33,486 nucleotides of DNA from NCBI GenBank assembly GCA_964632945.1, contig CAZWCX010000082.1, positions 1-33,486 of the forward strand, given 5' to 3'. Position 1 is the stretch's first letter. Every line of letters starts with the position of its first letter. This document shows, piece after piece, positions 17,301 through 23,635 of this stretch. The DNA is from CAZWCX01 sp964632945 (GTDB lineage: Bacteria; Planctomycetota; MHYJ01; WSZJ01; CAZWCX01). The notes beneath the pieces were generated by a model. That model did no database searches. It was not told where the DNA came from and saw nothing but the letters and a program-made list of their open reading frames with translations. Position numbers and translations under genes: made by a program.

Positions 17301-18683
17301 GGCGGGCATCTCGGTGCGGCGCACCTGGTCCTCGAACCGTTGCACCGCGCCCGCGACGTCGCCCAGCAAACGAAAGACCTGCTCACGGGTGCGCCGCCGC
17401 TCCCGGTCGGCCCACCCCAGGGCCGCGGTCAGCAGGAGGACGGCGAGGGCGGCCGGGATCAGCACGGACTTCCGGCGTCCCGCCCAGCGCGCCGCTCGCT
17501 GCGTCGCGTTGACGCCGCGCGCCCGCACCGGCTCCCCCTGCAGCCAGCGGCGCAGATCTTCGGCCATCGCCCCCGCATTCGGGTATCGCCGCCCCTCGCC
17601 CTTCTCGAGCGCCTTGAGACACACCTTCTCCAGATCCGCAGGGATCTCCGGATTCCGGGCGCGCGGCGCCACCGGATCCTCGTTCACGATTCTCACGAGG
17701 ACCTGCATCACGTCCTCATCGTCGAACGGGAGCGAGCCCGTCAGGACTTCGTACAGGATCACGCCGAGCGACCAAACGTCGCTGTGCGGGCCCAGGGCCG
17801 GGAGATCCGCCGTGGCCTGCTCCGGGCTCATGTACGCGGGCGTCCCCATGGCCTGACCGGCCGCCGTCAGCAGGTTCGACCGTTGTACCCCCCCGTCGCC
17901 CACGGTTTCCTTGGCCAGGCCGAAGTCGGAGACGCGCGCACGACCTTCTTCGTCGATCAGGACATTGGCGGGCTTGAGATCGCGATGCACCACTCCCTGC
18001 GCGTGCGCGCAGCCGACCGCCTCCGCCGCCTGCGCGAGCAGCTCCACATTCGCGCGAATCCGTCCGATCGCGGCGTCGCCGGTCGCGATCGTGGCGAGGC
18101 GCTCCGACGAGAGCCGTTCCTCCAGCGTCGTTCCGTCGACGAAATCCATCGCGATGTAGTGCCGGCCGCCGGCTTCGCCGACGTCGTGCACCCCGACGAT
18201 GTGCGGATGCCGCAAGCGGGCGGCCAGCCGCGCCTCGCGCAGGAATCGCGGCAGCGACGCTTCCGATTCCAGGGCATCGATGCGGATCAGTTTGAGCGCC
18301 ACCCGCCGGTCCAGTTCCGTGTCCCACGCCTGGTAGACGACCCCCATGCCGCCGGCGCCCAGCGGTTCGACGAGGAGGTAGCGCCCGACGGTTTCGCCCG
18401 GCCGGAGCGGCGGAAGGGCCCCCGGGGCGGGCAGGCCCGCCGGCGTGCCGCGGGTCGCCACCTTCGACTCCGGGCCGCCCGTGTGCGTTGGAGTTCGGAC
18501 GGGAGTCTCCCGGACCGGCCCCGGGGTCGCCCCCCGTTCCCCGGCCGGTGAAGCCGGTGACGGCACGGTCTGCAGTGCATCCGGCCCCGATCCGTCCGAC
18601 GCGCGGCAGGCCGCGCAGCGACCGTCGACGGGGGGCGCGGCACGGGAGGGCGTCATCGTCCGGGCGCAGTCGCGGCAGATCAT
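14391..18683 (-). CDS. transmembrane Ser/Thr protein kinase with long TPR-like repeat array
   Basis: A 1430-residue protein. The N-terminus has two CxxC pairs (C3/C6, C23/C26) that look like a small zinc ribbon, then a Pro/Thr-rich linker. The Hanks-type kinase domain spans about 100-385: glycine loop GAGGMGVV (109-116), K131, HRDLKPAN (233-240), DFG (253-255) and the APE-like MSPEQA. One membrane helix lies at about 406-424. The rest is helical repeats. From residue 660 to about 1260 there are thirteen units, and the last eleven are spaced exactly 46 residues apart, longer than the classical 34-residue TPR. Their consensus is (N/S/T)RG.AW..L......RG.D....YR.AI.DL.EAIR.NP. The C-terminal tail ends LRRLDR. 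All catalytic residues are present, so the kinase should be active. The FHA proteins in this window are possible readers of its phosphorylation. Confidence 0.93.
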   Translation of the reverse strand: MICRDCARTMTPSRAAPPVDGRCAACRASDGSGPDALQTVPSPASPAGERGATPGPVRETPVRTPTHTGGPESKVATRGTPAGLPAPGALPPLRPGETVGRYLLVEPLGAGGMGVVYQAWDTELDRRVALKLIRIDALESEASLPRFLREARLAARLRHPHIVGVHDVGEAGGRHYIAMDFVDGTTLEERLSSERLATIATGDAAIGRIRANVELLAQAAEAVGCAHAQGVVHRDLKPANVLIDEEGRARVSDFGLAKETVGDGGVQRSNLLTAAGQAMGTPAYMSPEQATADLPALGPHSDVWSLGVILYEVLTGSLPFDDEDVMQVLVRIVNEDPVAPRARNPEIPADLEKVCLKALEKGEGRRYPNAGAMAEDLRRWLQGEPVRARGVNATQRAARWAGRRKSVLIPAALAVLLLTAALGWADRERRRTREQVFRLLGDVAGAVQRFEDQVRRTEMPAEARAALAAQPLGVLARLMDLAPSFGPAYSWRGRVRQMLGSQEEADRDFDQAVALSPDSSLVWILRGMSRIERYALLRSLPSVGMGPTGMKFDPPRPETPAERHLRESGLHDLAEADRRAGADETIRPEELAIGRGLAALHGGAGDGPTRALACLEGIDRLDAAFARGMALYLLLRFEAAAEVLDRVVAEWPMHLDALYTRGMSRQAIGLALQARGRDGAIEQFAASIEDFTLMLRRECAVPAVVHNARAASWTHRSKSESECGLDPVPSLRAAIADYAEAVRTLPGYAAAILNAAVTYRRLAEALGDRGEDPGPSYRSAIAMASRLLEANPNDASARNTRGMAWLSLASRQAHAGEDARDGFRRALDDLSAGLASIPEDTLLRGNRGLAWKGLGSAQAARGEDPTPSLQRAIEDLTVALDREPNHFNAWLNRAGAWSELGDWTGSRGNDARAPYRRAITDFAEAIRVNPHSAAAFSNRGNTWGSLAQYEEESGRDARELRQNAIDDHTEAMRLNPGYRVAQHNRAEAYRALAEHEMRRGRPAQEALRRAEADASEVIRQNPAFTAAWISRGMSRMRAAQVRELLGEDARDAYREAIGDLGESLTRGSVHPLARTSRAAAWQALGRAEETRGGNPGEMYRNALVDLNAVIAEYPRHAPVLTSRASIHEDLARTDRQQGRDGLPHLRRALADRESAMALQPALPRARGERAALHLMTGDAEWNLGLDPRPVWSLGVADATAAIERDPETAAWWNVRGSCRLGLADVEWALGGRPDELWSAAEADLRCAAERGDSSALENLATVLRLLGRDEDAIRMLRETGKRVPSRRDLVEAKTEEIRSGVPGVREPWTAAWRESSSWLTAGRSDLALAGFARAFAAFARFQAGVKADDRARRRLHPERSAETAAAHYNHACALLRAFPLDPAQRDRALLELECARDWGWRDARLSRQDPDLAPLRGEPRFEGWLRRLDR
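14907..16424 (-). repeat. eleven in-register 46-residue (138-bp) protein repeats inside the kinase
   Basis: Units begin at protein residues 754, 800, 846, 892, 938, 984, 1030, 1076, 1122, 1168 and 1214 of the kinase with no insertion or deletion. Two earlier units at 660 and 707 are spaced by 47. Each unit keeps an RG/RA pair at positions 2-3, an aromatic at about 6, a G near 17 followed by an acidic residue, an A-I or A-L pair at about 27-28, D30 and NP or similar at 38-39. DNA identity between units is low, so the constant length is kept at the protein level. Confidence 0.85.
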
Positions 18684-18692
18684 AAGACCGGC

Positions 18693-18721
18693 ATTGTGCC
18701 AGCGGCGGCGCCGGTTGGGAA
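18693..18721 (-). promoter_or_regulatory. possible near-leaderless promoter of the Ser/Thr kinase
   Basis: On the minus strand, CACAAT (18693-18698) and a weak -35, TTCCCA (18716-18721), are 17 bp apart. The -10 ends only 9 bases before the ATG, so the transcript would have almost no leader. No ribosome site is visible, which agrees with that reading. Confidence 0.35.
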
Positions 18722-18730
18722 GGGCAAATC

Positions 18731-18749
18731 GGCCCGCAAGCCGCGGGCC
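18731..18749. promoter_or_regulatory. inverted repeat between divergent promoters
   Basis: GGCCCGC (18731-18737) and GCGGGCC (18743-18749) are perfect arms around 5 bases. The dyad lies midway between the divergent kinase and DUF2652 promoters, where an operator controlling both genes could sit. Confidence 0.35.
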
Positions 18750-18755
18750 TGCCCA

Positions 18756-18784
18756 TTGCGCGCCAACCGCAAACGCGTTAGCAT
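18756..18784 (+). promoter_or_regulatory. predicted promoter of DUF2652 gene
   Basis: TTGCGC (18756-18761), a 17-bp spacer and TAGCAT (18779-18784) lie 31 bases before the ATG at 18816. GAGGAAT lies a short distance before the start. Confidence 0.5.
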
Positions 18785-18815
18785 CCGCGTGCCATAACCG
18801 CCGTGAGGAATCCCC

Positions 18816-19778
18816 ATGACCGAGCGGTTGCACGACGTCGTGCTGCTGATCGCGGACATCAGCGGCTACACCTCCTTCCTGCGCGCAAATGCCGAAACCA
18901 TCGTTCACAGCCAGACCGTGATCACTCGCCTCCTGGAGTCGATTCTCGACGAATGGACTCCCCCGATCGAAGTCTCCAAACTCGAGGGCGATGCCGTCCT
19001 CGCCTATTGCCTGAAACCGGTCCCGGAATCCGTCCCGGGCGAAGGCCGCCGCGCGCTCGGCGAGCGCGTGGCCGCCGTGCGCGAGCGCTTCCGCCGGACG
19101 GTCGCCGAACTGTCCCGATCCCGCTACTGCGACTGCGACGCCTGCCGGGGGATCGAGGACCTGCGCGTCAAGGTGATCGTCCACAGCGGACGCGCGGTGT
19201 TGCACCAGGTCCGGCGCTTCCACGAAATCGCGGGCATGGACGTCATCGTCGTCCACCGCCTCCTCAAGAATTCGGTCGGCGCCGACGACTACGTCCTGCT
19301 CACCGTCGACCCCCGCCACCACAATCTGTGGGTCGGCGCCGCCGAATACGGCCTGACCCCCGCGGCCGCCCGGGCGGACGTCCAACCCCCCGCGGGGTGG
19401 TCCGAAACGCCCGTGATCGAGTCCTGCGAGGGAGTGGGGAAGGTCTCCGGGAGCGCCTGGCTCCCCCCCGAATCGGCCCCCCGTCGCTGGCTGGACGAGC
19501 ATCGCGAACTGCCCCTGGCCCGCAAGCTCGCGCACAAGACGCGCTGGACCCTCGGGATCCTGCGCGACGAGGTGCTGGTGCGCCTGGGAATCCGCCGCCG
19601 CCCGGGCTATCGAAACATCCCCCCGATCGGACCCATCGAGCTTGCGGAACGGTTTGCCGGGCTGGTCATGCTGCTGGTCATGCCGCTCCTGCTGCCGATC
19701 ACTCTGGTCCAGAATCTTCTGGCGGTCGTGGCCGAGCATCGGGCCGGCCGCGGTTCGACGTCGTCGGACGGCGGCTGA
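18816..19778 (+). CDS. DUF2652 protein, class III nucleotidyl cyclase-like, C-terminal membrane anchor
   Basis: A 320-residue protein. The N-terminal half follows the DUF2652 pattern, which is related to class III adenylate/guanylate cyclases. LIADISGYTSFL supplies a metal-binding-type aspartate (D14) and KLEGDAVLAY the second one (D59). RYCDCDACRG and the following LRVKVIVHSGRAV are also typical of the family. The cyclase transition-state Arg/Asn pair is not obvious, so activity is uncertain; members may be sensory or degenerate. Residues about 276-305 (FAGLVMLLVMPLLLPITLV) form one or two hydrophobic helices near the C-terminus, so the protein is probably tail-anchored with the cyclase-like domain in the cytosol. 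It diverges from the Ser/Thr kinase gene with only 132 bp between the two starts, suggesting shared control. Confidence 0.82.
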   Translation: MTERLHDVVLLIADISGYTSFLRANAETIVHSQTVITRLLESILDEWTPPIEVSKLEGDAVLAYCLKPVPESVPGEGRRALGERVAAVRERFRRTVAELSRSRYCDCDACRGIEDLRVKVIVHSGRAVLHQVRRFHEIAGMDVIVVHRLLKNSVGADDYVLLTVDPRHHNLWVGAAEYGLTPAAARADVQPPAGWSETPVIESCEGVGKVSGSAWLPPESAPRRWLDEHRELPLARKLAHKTRWTLGILRDEVLVRLGIRRRPGYRNIPPIGPIELAERFAGLVMLLVMPLLLPITLVQNLLAVVAEHRAGRGSTSSDGG

Positions 19779-19850
19779 GGGGGCCGGGCGGACGGGGATA
19801 CCGGTTCCAGACGCGGCCCGGGATGTTCGCGGGAGTGTGCCGCAAATCCT

Positions 19851-19879
19851 TTGACACCCGATTCTTGCCGTGGTACGTT
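19851..19879 (+). promoter_or_regulatory. predicted strong promoter of thiolase 1
   Basis: A perfect -35 TTGACA (19851-19856), an ideal 17-bp spacer and TACGTT (19874-19879) lie 37 bases before ATG 19917. This is the best consensus match in the window. Confidence 0.7.
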
Positions 19880-19916
19880 CCGCGATGATCGTCCGTGTTG
19901 CGAGGGGCACCCGGGG

Positions 19917-21101
19917 ATGCGCAAGGTCTATCTTGTCGGCGCGGTTCGCACGCCGATCGGGAAGTTCATGGGCGGGCTTTCCCGGCTCACCGCCGTCGAC
20001 CTCGGCGTCGCGGCCGTCCGCGGATTGCTCGAACGGACCGGGGCGCCGGCGGCGCGCGTGCAAGAAGTGATCTTCGGCCATGCGCGTCAGGCCGGTTGCG
20101 GGCCGAACCCGGGGCGGCAGGTCGCGATCCGTGCGGGGATTCCCGAGACGGCCCCGGCCTGGACGGTGAACCAGGCATGCGGCTCCGGTCTGAAGGCGAT
20201 CGCCCTGGCCGCGGCCTCGGTGGCGGGCGGTGAGGCGGAGGTGGCCATCGCCGGGGGCATGGAAAGCATGTCTCGCGTCCCATTTCTCCTCGATCGCGCG
20301 CGGGAAGGGTACCGGTTGGGGCACGGCACCCTGGTCGACGGAATGTACAAAGACGGATTCCATTGCCCGCTGGCCGACGAGTTGATGGGAAAGACCGCGG
20401 AGAACATCGCGGCGGAGTGGAAGATCGGCCGTCCCGAACAGGATGAATACGCGGTCGAGTCGCAGCGGAAGGCCGGGGCGGCCCTCGCCGCCGGCCGCTT
20501 CAGGGACGAGTGGCTCGCGCTCGACGGCGTGAACGACAAGGGAAAGCCGGCGCGCGTGGAAACCGACGAACATCCGCGGCCGGACGCGACCGTGGAGGGG
20601 ATGGCGAAGCTGCCCCCGGTCTTTCAGGAGAACGGGACGATCCACGCCGGCAATTCGAGCGGGATCACGGACGGCGCCGCGGCGCTGCTGCTTGCCTCCG
20701 AGGAGGCGGTGCGGGCGCACGGATGGACGCCGCTGGCGCGCTTCGAGGCATTCACCACGGCGGGGGTGGCCCCGCGGATCATGGGGATCGGCCCCGTTCC
20801 GGCCGTGCGTGCGCTGGAAAAGCGCACCGGGCGGAAGGGGAGCGATTTCGACCTGGTCGAGTTGAACGAAGCCTTCGCGGCCCAGGTGCTCGCGTGCGTG
20901 CGCGACCTGGGTCTGGACCGCGCCCGCCTCAATGTGAACGGCGGCGCGATCGCCCTGGGTCACCCGATCGGGTGCACCGGGGCGCGCATCGTGGTCACCC
21001 TGCTGCACGAGATGTCGCGGCGTCGCGCCCGGACGGGCCTGGCGACGCTCTGCATCAGCGGCGGCATGGGGATGGCCTTGAGCGTGGTGAAGGAAGGATA
21101 G
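19917..21101 (+). CDS. acetyl-CoA C-acetyltransferase family thiolase (1)
   Basis: A 394-residue thiolase, full length for the family. Catalytic residues are C88 (VNQACGSGLKAI), H349 (GGAIALGHPIGCTGAR) and C379 (LCISGGMGMAL). The NEAFAAQ motif and GGMESMS are also present. Such enzymes either condense two acetyl-CoA or cleave 3-ketoacyl-CoA, and sequence alone does not fix the direction. ATG 19917 is chosen because MRKVYLVGAVRTPIGKF is the usual thiolase start; the open frame upstream covers the promoter. It leads a run of co-directional genes including an enoyl-CoA hydratase and a second thiolase. The secreted SecD-like gene follows 17 bases downstream. Confidence 0.94.
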   Translation: MRKVYLVGAVRTPIGKFMGGLSRLTAVDLGVAAVRGLLERTGAPAARVQEVIFGHARQAGCGPNPGRQVAIRAGIPETAPAWTVNQACGSGLKAIALAAASVAGGEAEVAIAGGMESMSRVPFLLDRAREGYRLGHGTLVDGMYKDGFHCPLADELMGKTAENIAAEWKIGRPEQDEYAVESQRKAGAALAAGRFRDEWLALDGVNDKGKPARVETDEHPRPDATVEGMAKLPPVFQENGTIHAGNSSGITDGAAALLLASEEAVRAHGWTPLARFEAFTTAGVAPRIMGIGPVPAVRALEKRTGRKGSDFDLVELNEAFAAQVLACVRDLGLDRARLNVNGGAIALGHPIGCTGARIVVTLLHEMSRRRARTGLATLCISGGMGMALSVVKEG

Positions 21102-21118
21102 ACAGAGGAGGGTGCACC

Positions 21119-21655
21119 ATGGCCAAGAGGCTCTCGATCGTCGTGAGCATGATCGCATTCGCCGTGGCGTTGGCGACGTTCCTGCCGGTCCCGGCCGATT
21201 CCGCCTGGGAGTACACGTTCAGCCGCACCGGCGCCCCGAGCGACCGGCTCGAGTTCAAGGTCGAGGCGCACCCGGCGGTGCTCACCGGCTTCCGCAATCG
21301 CGACGACCTGCCCCGCGGCTACCAGCGCTATCTGACCGCGACCGGCAAGCGCGCGGACGGCATTCTCTGCGAGGTGCCGTGGGTGCTCAACCATCACGAC
21401 GTCAACTTCGCCGGCGTGAAGAAGTCGGGCGAGCACTACGTGGTGGTGATCGGGTTCAGCGCCTCCGGCAGCCGCGACTACACCGCGGTGACGCGGAAAT
21501 TCAACGGCCGCCGCGTGGCCGTGGTCGTCAACCACCGCCTCGTCGCCATCATCCGCATCTCCGGCACGGATGAAGACGGCCTGGTGGAGGTCGACGGGCA
21601 GTTCCCCAAGGAGGTGGCCGAGGCGCTCGTTCGCGTGCTGTACGCCGAGGAGTAG
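21119..21655 (+). CDS. secreted SecD P1-head-like protein
   Basis: A 178-residue protein with an N-terminal signal peptide (basic MAKR, hydrophobic core to about residue 22, likely cleavage after ADSA at 29). The region about 107-175 resembles the periplasmic P1 head subdomain of SecD. It has the order VVVIGFSASGSRDYTAVTRK, GRRVAVVVNHRLVAIIRI, then DGLVEVDGQFPKEVAEALVR, comparable to the fold in which SecD has an f..lT....g..lAivvdg.v.saP and an itG.ft.eeA..la. But the protein has no membrane helices other than the signal, so it is a free-standing periplasmic version. Function is unknown. A strong GAGGAGG ribosome site precedes the ATG, and it is probably co-transcribed with thiolase 1. I am confident of the gene and moderately so of the SecD relationship. 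Confidence 0.8.
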   Translation: MAKRLSIVVSMIAFAVALATFLPVPADSAWEYTFSRTGAPSDRLEFKVEAHPAVLTGFRNRDDLPRGYQRYLTATGKRADGILCEVPWVLNHHDVNFAGVKKSGEHYVVVIGFSASGSRDYTAVTRKFNGRRVAVVVNHRLVAIIRISGTDEDGLVEVDGQFPKEVAEALVRVLYAEE

Positions 21656-21690
21656 CGCTCGCGCACCGGTTCGTTCGACGATTCCCTGTC

Positions 21691-21758
21691 GGCCCGGGAA
21701 CGCGACGCACGTCGTGTTGCCCGGGCCGCGGTTTGTGCGCGCGGAATCCGTCCGCGCG
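21691..21758. terminator. two consecutive hairpins between SecD-like and cyclophilin genes
   Basis: The first hairpin pairs GGCCCGGGAACGCGAC (21691-21706) with GTCGTGTTGCCCGGGCC (21711-21727), with one bulge, one mismatch and a 4-base loop. The second pairs CGCGCGGA (21738-21745) with TCCGCGCG (21751-21758) around 5 bases. Neither is followed by a T-run. They may end the thiolase transcript, protect its 3' end, or form a leader structure for the cyclophilin gene. Confidence 0.45.
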
Positions 21759-21784
21759 GGAGATGCATGCCGAGGACACCGCCC

Positions 21785-22762
21785 ATGATGCCCCGCGTAC
21801 GGTGCCTGTCCGTGTTCGGGTGGATGCTCGTGCTCGCCGGCACCGCTTCCGCTCAGGTCGAAATCGTGGTCAGCGCGGAGAAGCGCGTGTTTGTCCCGGG
21901 GGAATCGGTCGTTCTCACGGTGACCGCAACCAACGCCGGCAAGAAGGCCGCCCCCTACACGATTCCCGAGGAACTCCTCGGCGGCTTCACCGTGATGCGG
22001 ATCACGGACGGCAAGCCGGAGACCCTCGTCCAGGGAGCGCCCGCAGCCGGGAAGGAATCCACCAGTCTCGCCCCCGGCCAATCCTGGAGCGGCACGGCGG
22101 ACATCACCGCCAAACTCGGCGGAGAGGCCGCCTACCAGGTCGGGTGGAAGAGCGCCGACGCGGCGGACGCGAAGATGGCCACCTTCGCGGTCTGGAAACC
22201 CGAGACGCTCGCCGCCATCAAGGACACCGTGGTCCGGTTCGAGACCACCCACGGCCCCCTCGCGCTGGAATTCCTCCCCGAACTCGCCCCGGTGAGCGTG
22301 CAGTCGTTCCTCAACCTGTCGCGCAACGGGTACTATCGCGGCAAGACGTTTCACCGGGTGATCGCCGGATTCATGATGCAGGGGGGATGCCCGGCCGGGA
22401 GCGGCAACGGGAATCTCGGGTATCGGCTCGCCGGCGAGTTCGGCAGCCTCAAGCATGATCGCGGCGTGCTGGCGATGGCGCGGGAAAAAAATCCGGACTC
22501 GGCGGGGTGCCAGTTCTACATCAACTTCGGACCGTCCCCCTGGCTGGACGGCACGTATACGATCTTCGGACGCATGATCTGGGGCGACGAAACCCTCCTC
22601 CAGGTGGAGAAGGTGCTCACCGATCATCACACGCTGAAGGGGAAGTGCGGGGCCAATCACCGCGACTTGCCCCTGGAGGACGTCAAGATCCTGGAGGTGA
22701 AGGTCGGAACTCGCGCCGACTTTCCCCCACCGGCCGCCGGAGGCGACACCAAGGGAGGGTAA
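21785..22762 (+). CDS. secreted cyclophilin-type peptidyl-prolyl isomerase with N-terminal Ig-like domain
   Basis: A 325-residue exported protein. A signal peptide (VFGWMLVLAGTASA) is cut near residue 23. Residues about 25-137 form a beta-sandwich-like domain (VFVPGESVVLTVTATNAG), of the kind used for binding in the periplasm. The cyclophilin domain runs from about 148 to 310: VVRFETTHGPLALEF, catalytic FHRVIAGFMMQGG (R191), GVLAMAREKNPDSAGCQFYI and WLDGTYTIFGRM. It should catalyse proline isomerisation during folding outside the cytoplasm. ATG 21785 is preferred because GAGG lies about 9 bases before it; 21788 and 21767 are alternatives. It is 3 bases upstream of the enoyl-CoA hydratase gene, so the two are co-transcribed, an odd metabolic pairing. 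Confidence 0.88.
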   Translation: MMPRVRCLSVFGWMLVLAGTASAQVEIVVSAEKRVFVPGESVVLTVTATNAGKKAAPYTIPEELLGGFTVMRITDGKPETLVQGAPAAGKESTSLAPGQSWSGTADITAKLGGEAAYQVGWKSADAADAKMATFAVWKPETLAAIKDTVVRFETTHGPLALEFLPELAPVSVQSFLNLSRNGYYRGKTFHRVIAGFMMQGGCPAGSGNGNLGYRLAGEFGSLKHDRGVLAMAREKNPDSAGCQFYINFGPSPWLDGTYTIFGRMIWGDETLLQVEKVLTDHHTLKGKCGANHRDLPLEDVKILEVKVGTRADFPPPAAGGDTKGG

Positions 22763-22765
22763 GCC

Positions 22766-23548
22766 GTGGAATTCCGCAACCTCAAGTGGACCCAGAAGGA
22801 CGCTCTGGTGGTCCTGACCGTTGACCGGCCCACCAAGCTCAATGCCCTGACGGACGAGACCATCGACGAATTGTCCAAGGCGTTCACCGCGATCCGGGTG
22901 CGCGCCGACCTGCACGCGGTGATTCTGACCGGGGGGGGAGAGAAGGCATTCATCGCCGGCGCCGATATCGCCGAACTGGCCGCGCTCGATCCGGTGCGGA
23001 TGAAGGCGAGCGCCGAGAAGGGGCAGCGCCTGCTCGACTCGATCGAGACCCTGGGCAAGCCGGTGATCGCCGCGATCAACGGCTACGCCCTCGGCGGCGG
23101 TCTCGAGGTGGCCTTGGCGTGCACCGTTCGGGTCGCCTCCGACCGGGCGATGGTCGGGTTGCCGGAGGTGACTCTGGGAATCATGCCCGGGTATGGTGGC
23201 ACGCAACGTCTGCCGCGCCTGATCGGCAAGGGGCGCGCTCTGGAGTGGATGCTGACGGGCGGGAAAATGGACGCGGCGGAGGCCTACCGGGTCGGGCTGG
23301 TAAACCGCGTGGTGGCCCCCGAACAACTGCTGGGGGAGGCCGAATTGATCGCGCGCCGGATGATCGCCAACGGCCCGCTGGCGGTGCGCGCCTGCCTCGA
23401 GGCGGTCCACCGGGGCACGGAGACGTCGATCGAGCAGGGGCTGGCCCTGGAAGCCACCCTCTTCGGGCTGCTGGCGAGCACGAGGGACACGCGCGAGGGA
23501 CTGACCGCCTTTCTCGAGAAGCGCAAGCCGGTGTTCAAGGGAGAGTGA
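22766..23548 (+). CDS. enoyl-CoA hydratase (crotonase family)
   Basis: A 260-residue crotonase-fold enzyme beginning at GTG 22766, with GGGAGGG just upstream overlapping the end of the cyclophilin gene. Signature elements are FIAGADIAEL (oxyanion loop), ALGGGLEVALAC with E114 and LPEVTLGIMPGYGGTQRL with E134. These two glutamates are the general acid/base pair of true enoyl-CoA hydratases, which add water to 2-enoyl-CoA in beta-oxidation or the crotonyl-CoA pathway. Both glutamates being present argues against an isomerase-only or carboxylyase role. Together with two thiolases nearby it forms part of a short-chain acyl-CoA module. The 3-hydroxyacyl-CoA dehydrogenase and acyl-CoA dehydrogenase steps are not in the window. 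Confidence 0.93.
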   Translation: MEFRNLKWTQKDALVVLTVDRPTKLNALTDETIDELSKAFTAIRVRADLHAVILTGGGEKAFIAGADIAELAALDPVRMKASAEKGQRLLDSIETLGKPVIAAINGYALGGGLEVALACTVRVASDRAMVGLPEVTLGIMPGYGGTQRLPRLIGKGRALEWMLTGGKMDAAEAYRVGLVNRVVAPEQLLGEAELIARRMIANGPLAVRACLEAVHRGTETSIEQGLALEATLFGLLASTRDTREGLTAFLEKRKPVFKGE

Positions 23549-23573
23549 CCGACCGATCGGACCGCCCCCGGCG

Positions 23574-23590
23574 CCGGACCCATCGTCCGG
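23574..23590. other. small hairpin after enoyl-CoA hydratase gene
   Basis: CCGGAC (23574-23579) and GTCCGG (23585-23590) pair around 5 bases in the 87-bp gap before the DUF2007-TPR gene. It is too short to be called a terminator with confidence. Confidence 0.3.
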
Positions 23591-23635
23591 ACCTGGAGGC
23601 GTCGGTCGGGCGGCGTCGCAAGGGAGCCGATGTCC

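Noticed and set aside
13347..18551. very long open frame antisense to the Ser/Thr kinase
   Set aside because: It is Arg/Gly/Pro-rich with no recognisable domain, and lies opposite a kinase with all its motifs. High-GC DNA leaves such antisense frames open by chance.
18684..21158. upstream extension of the kinase frame on the minus strand
   Set aside because: It lies opposite the DUF2652 and thiolase genes; the CxxC-containing N-terminus starts cleanly at 18683.
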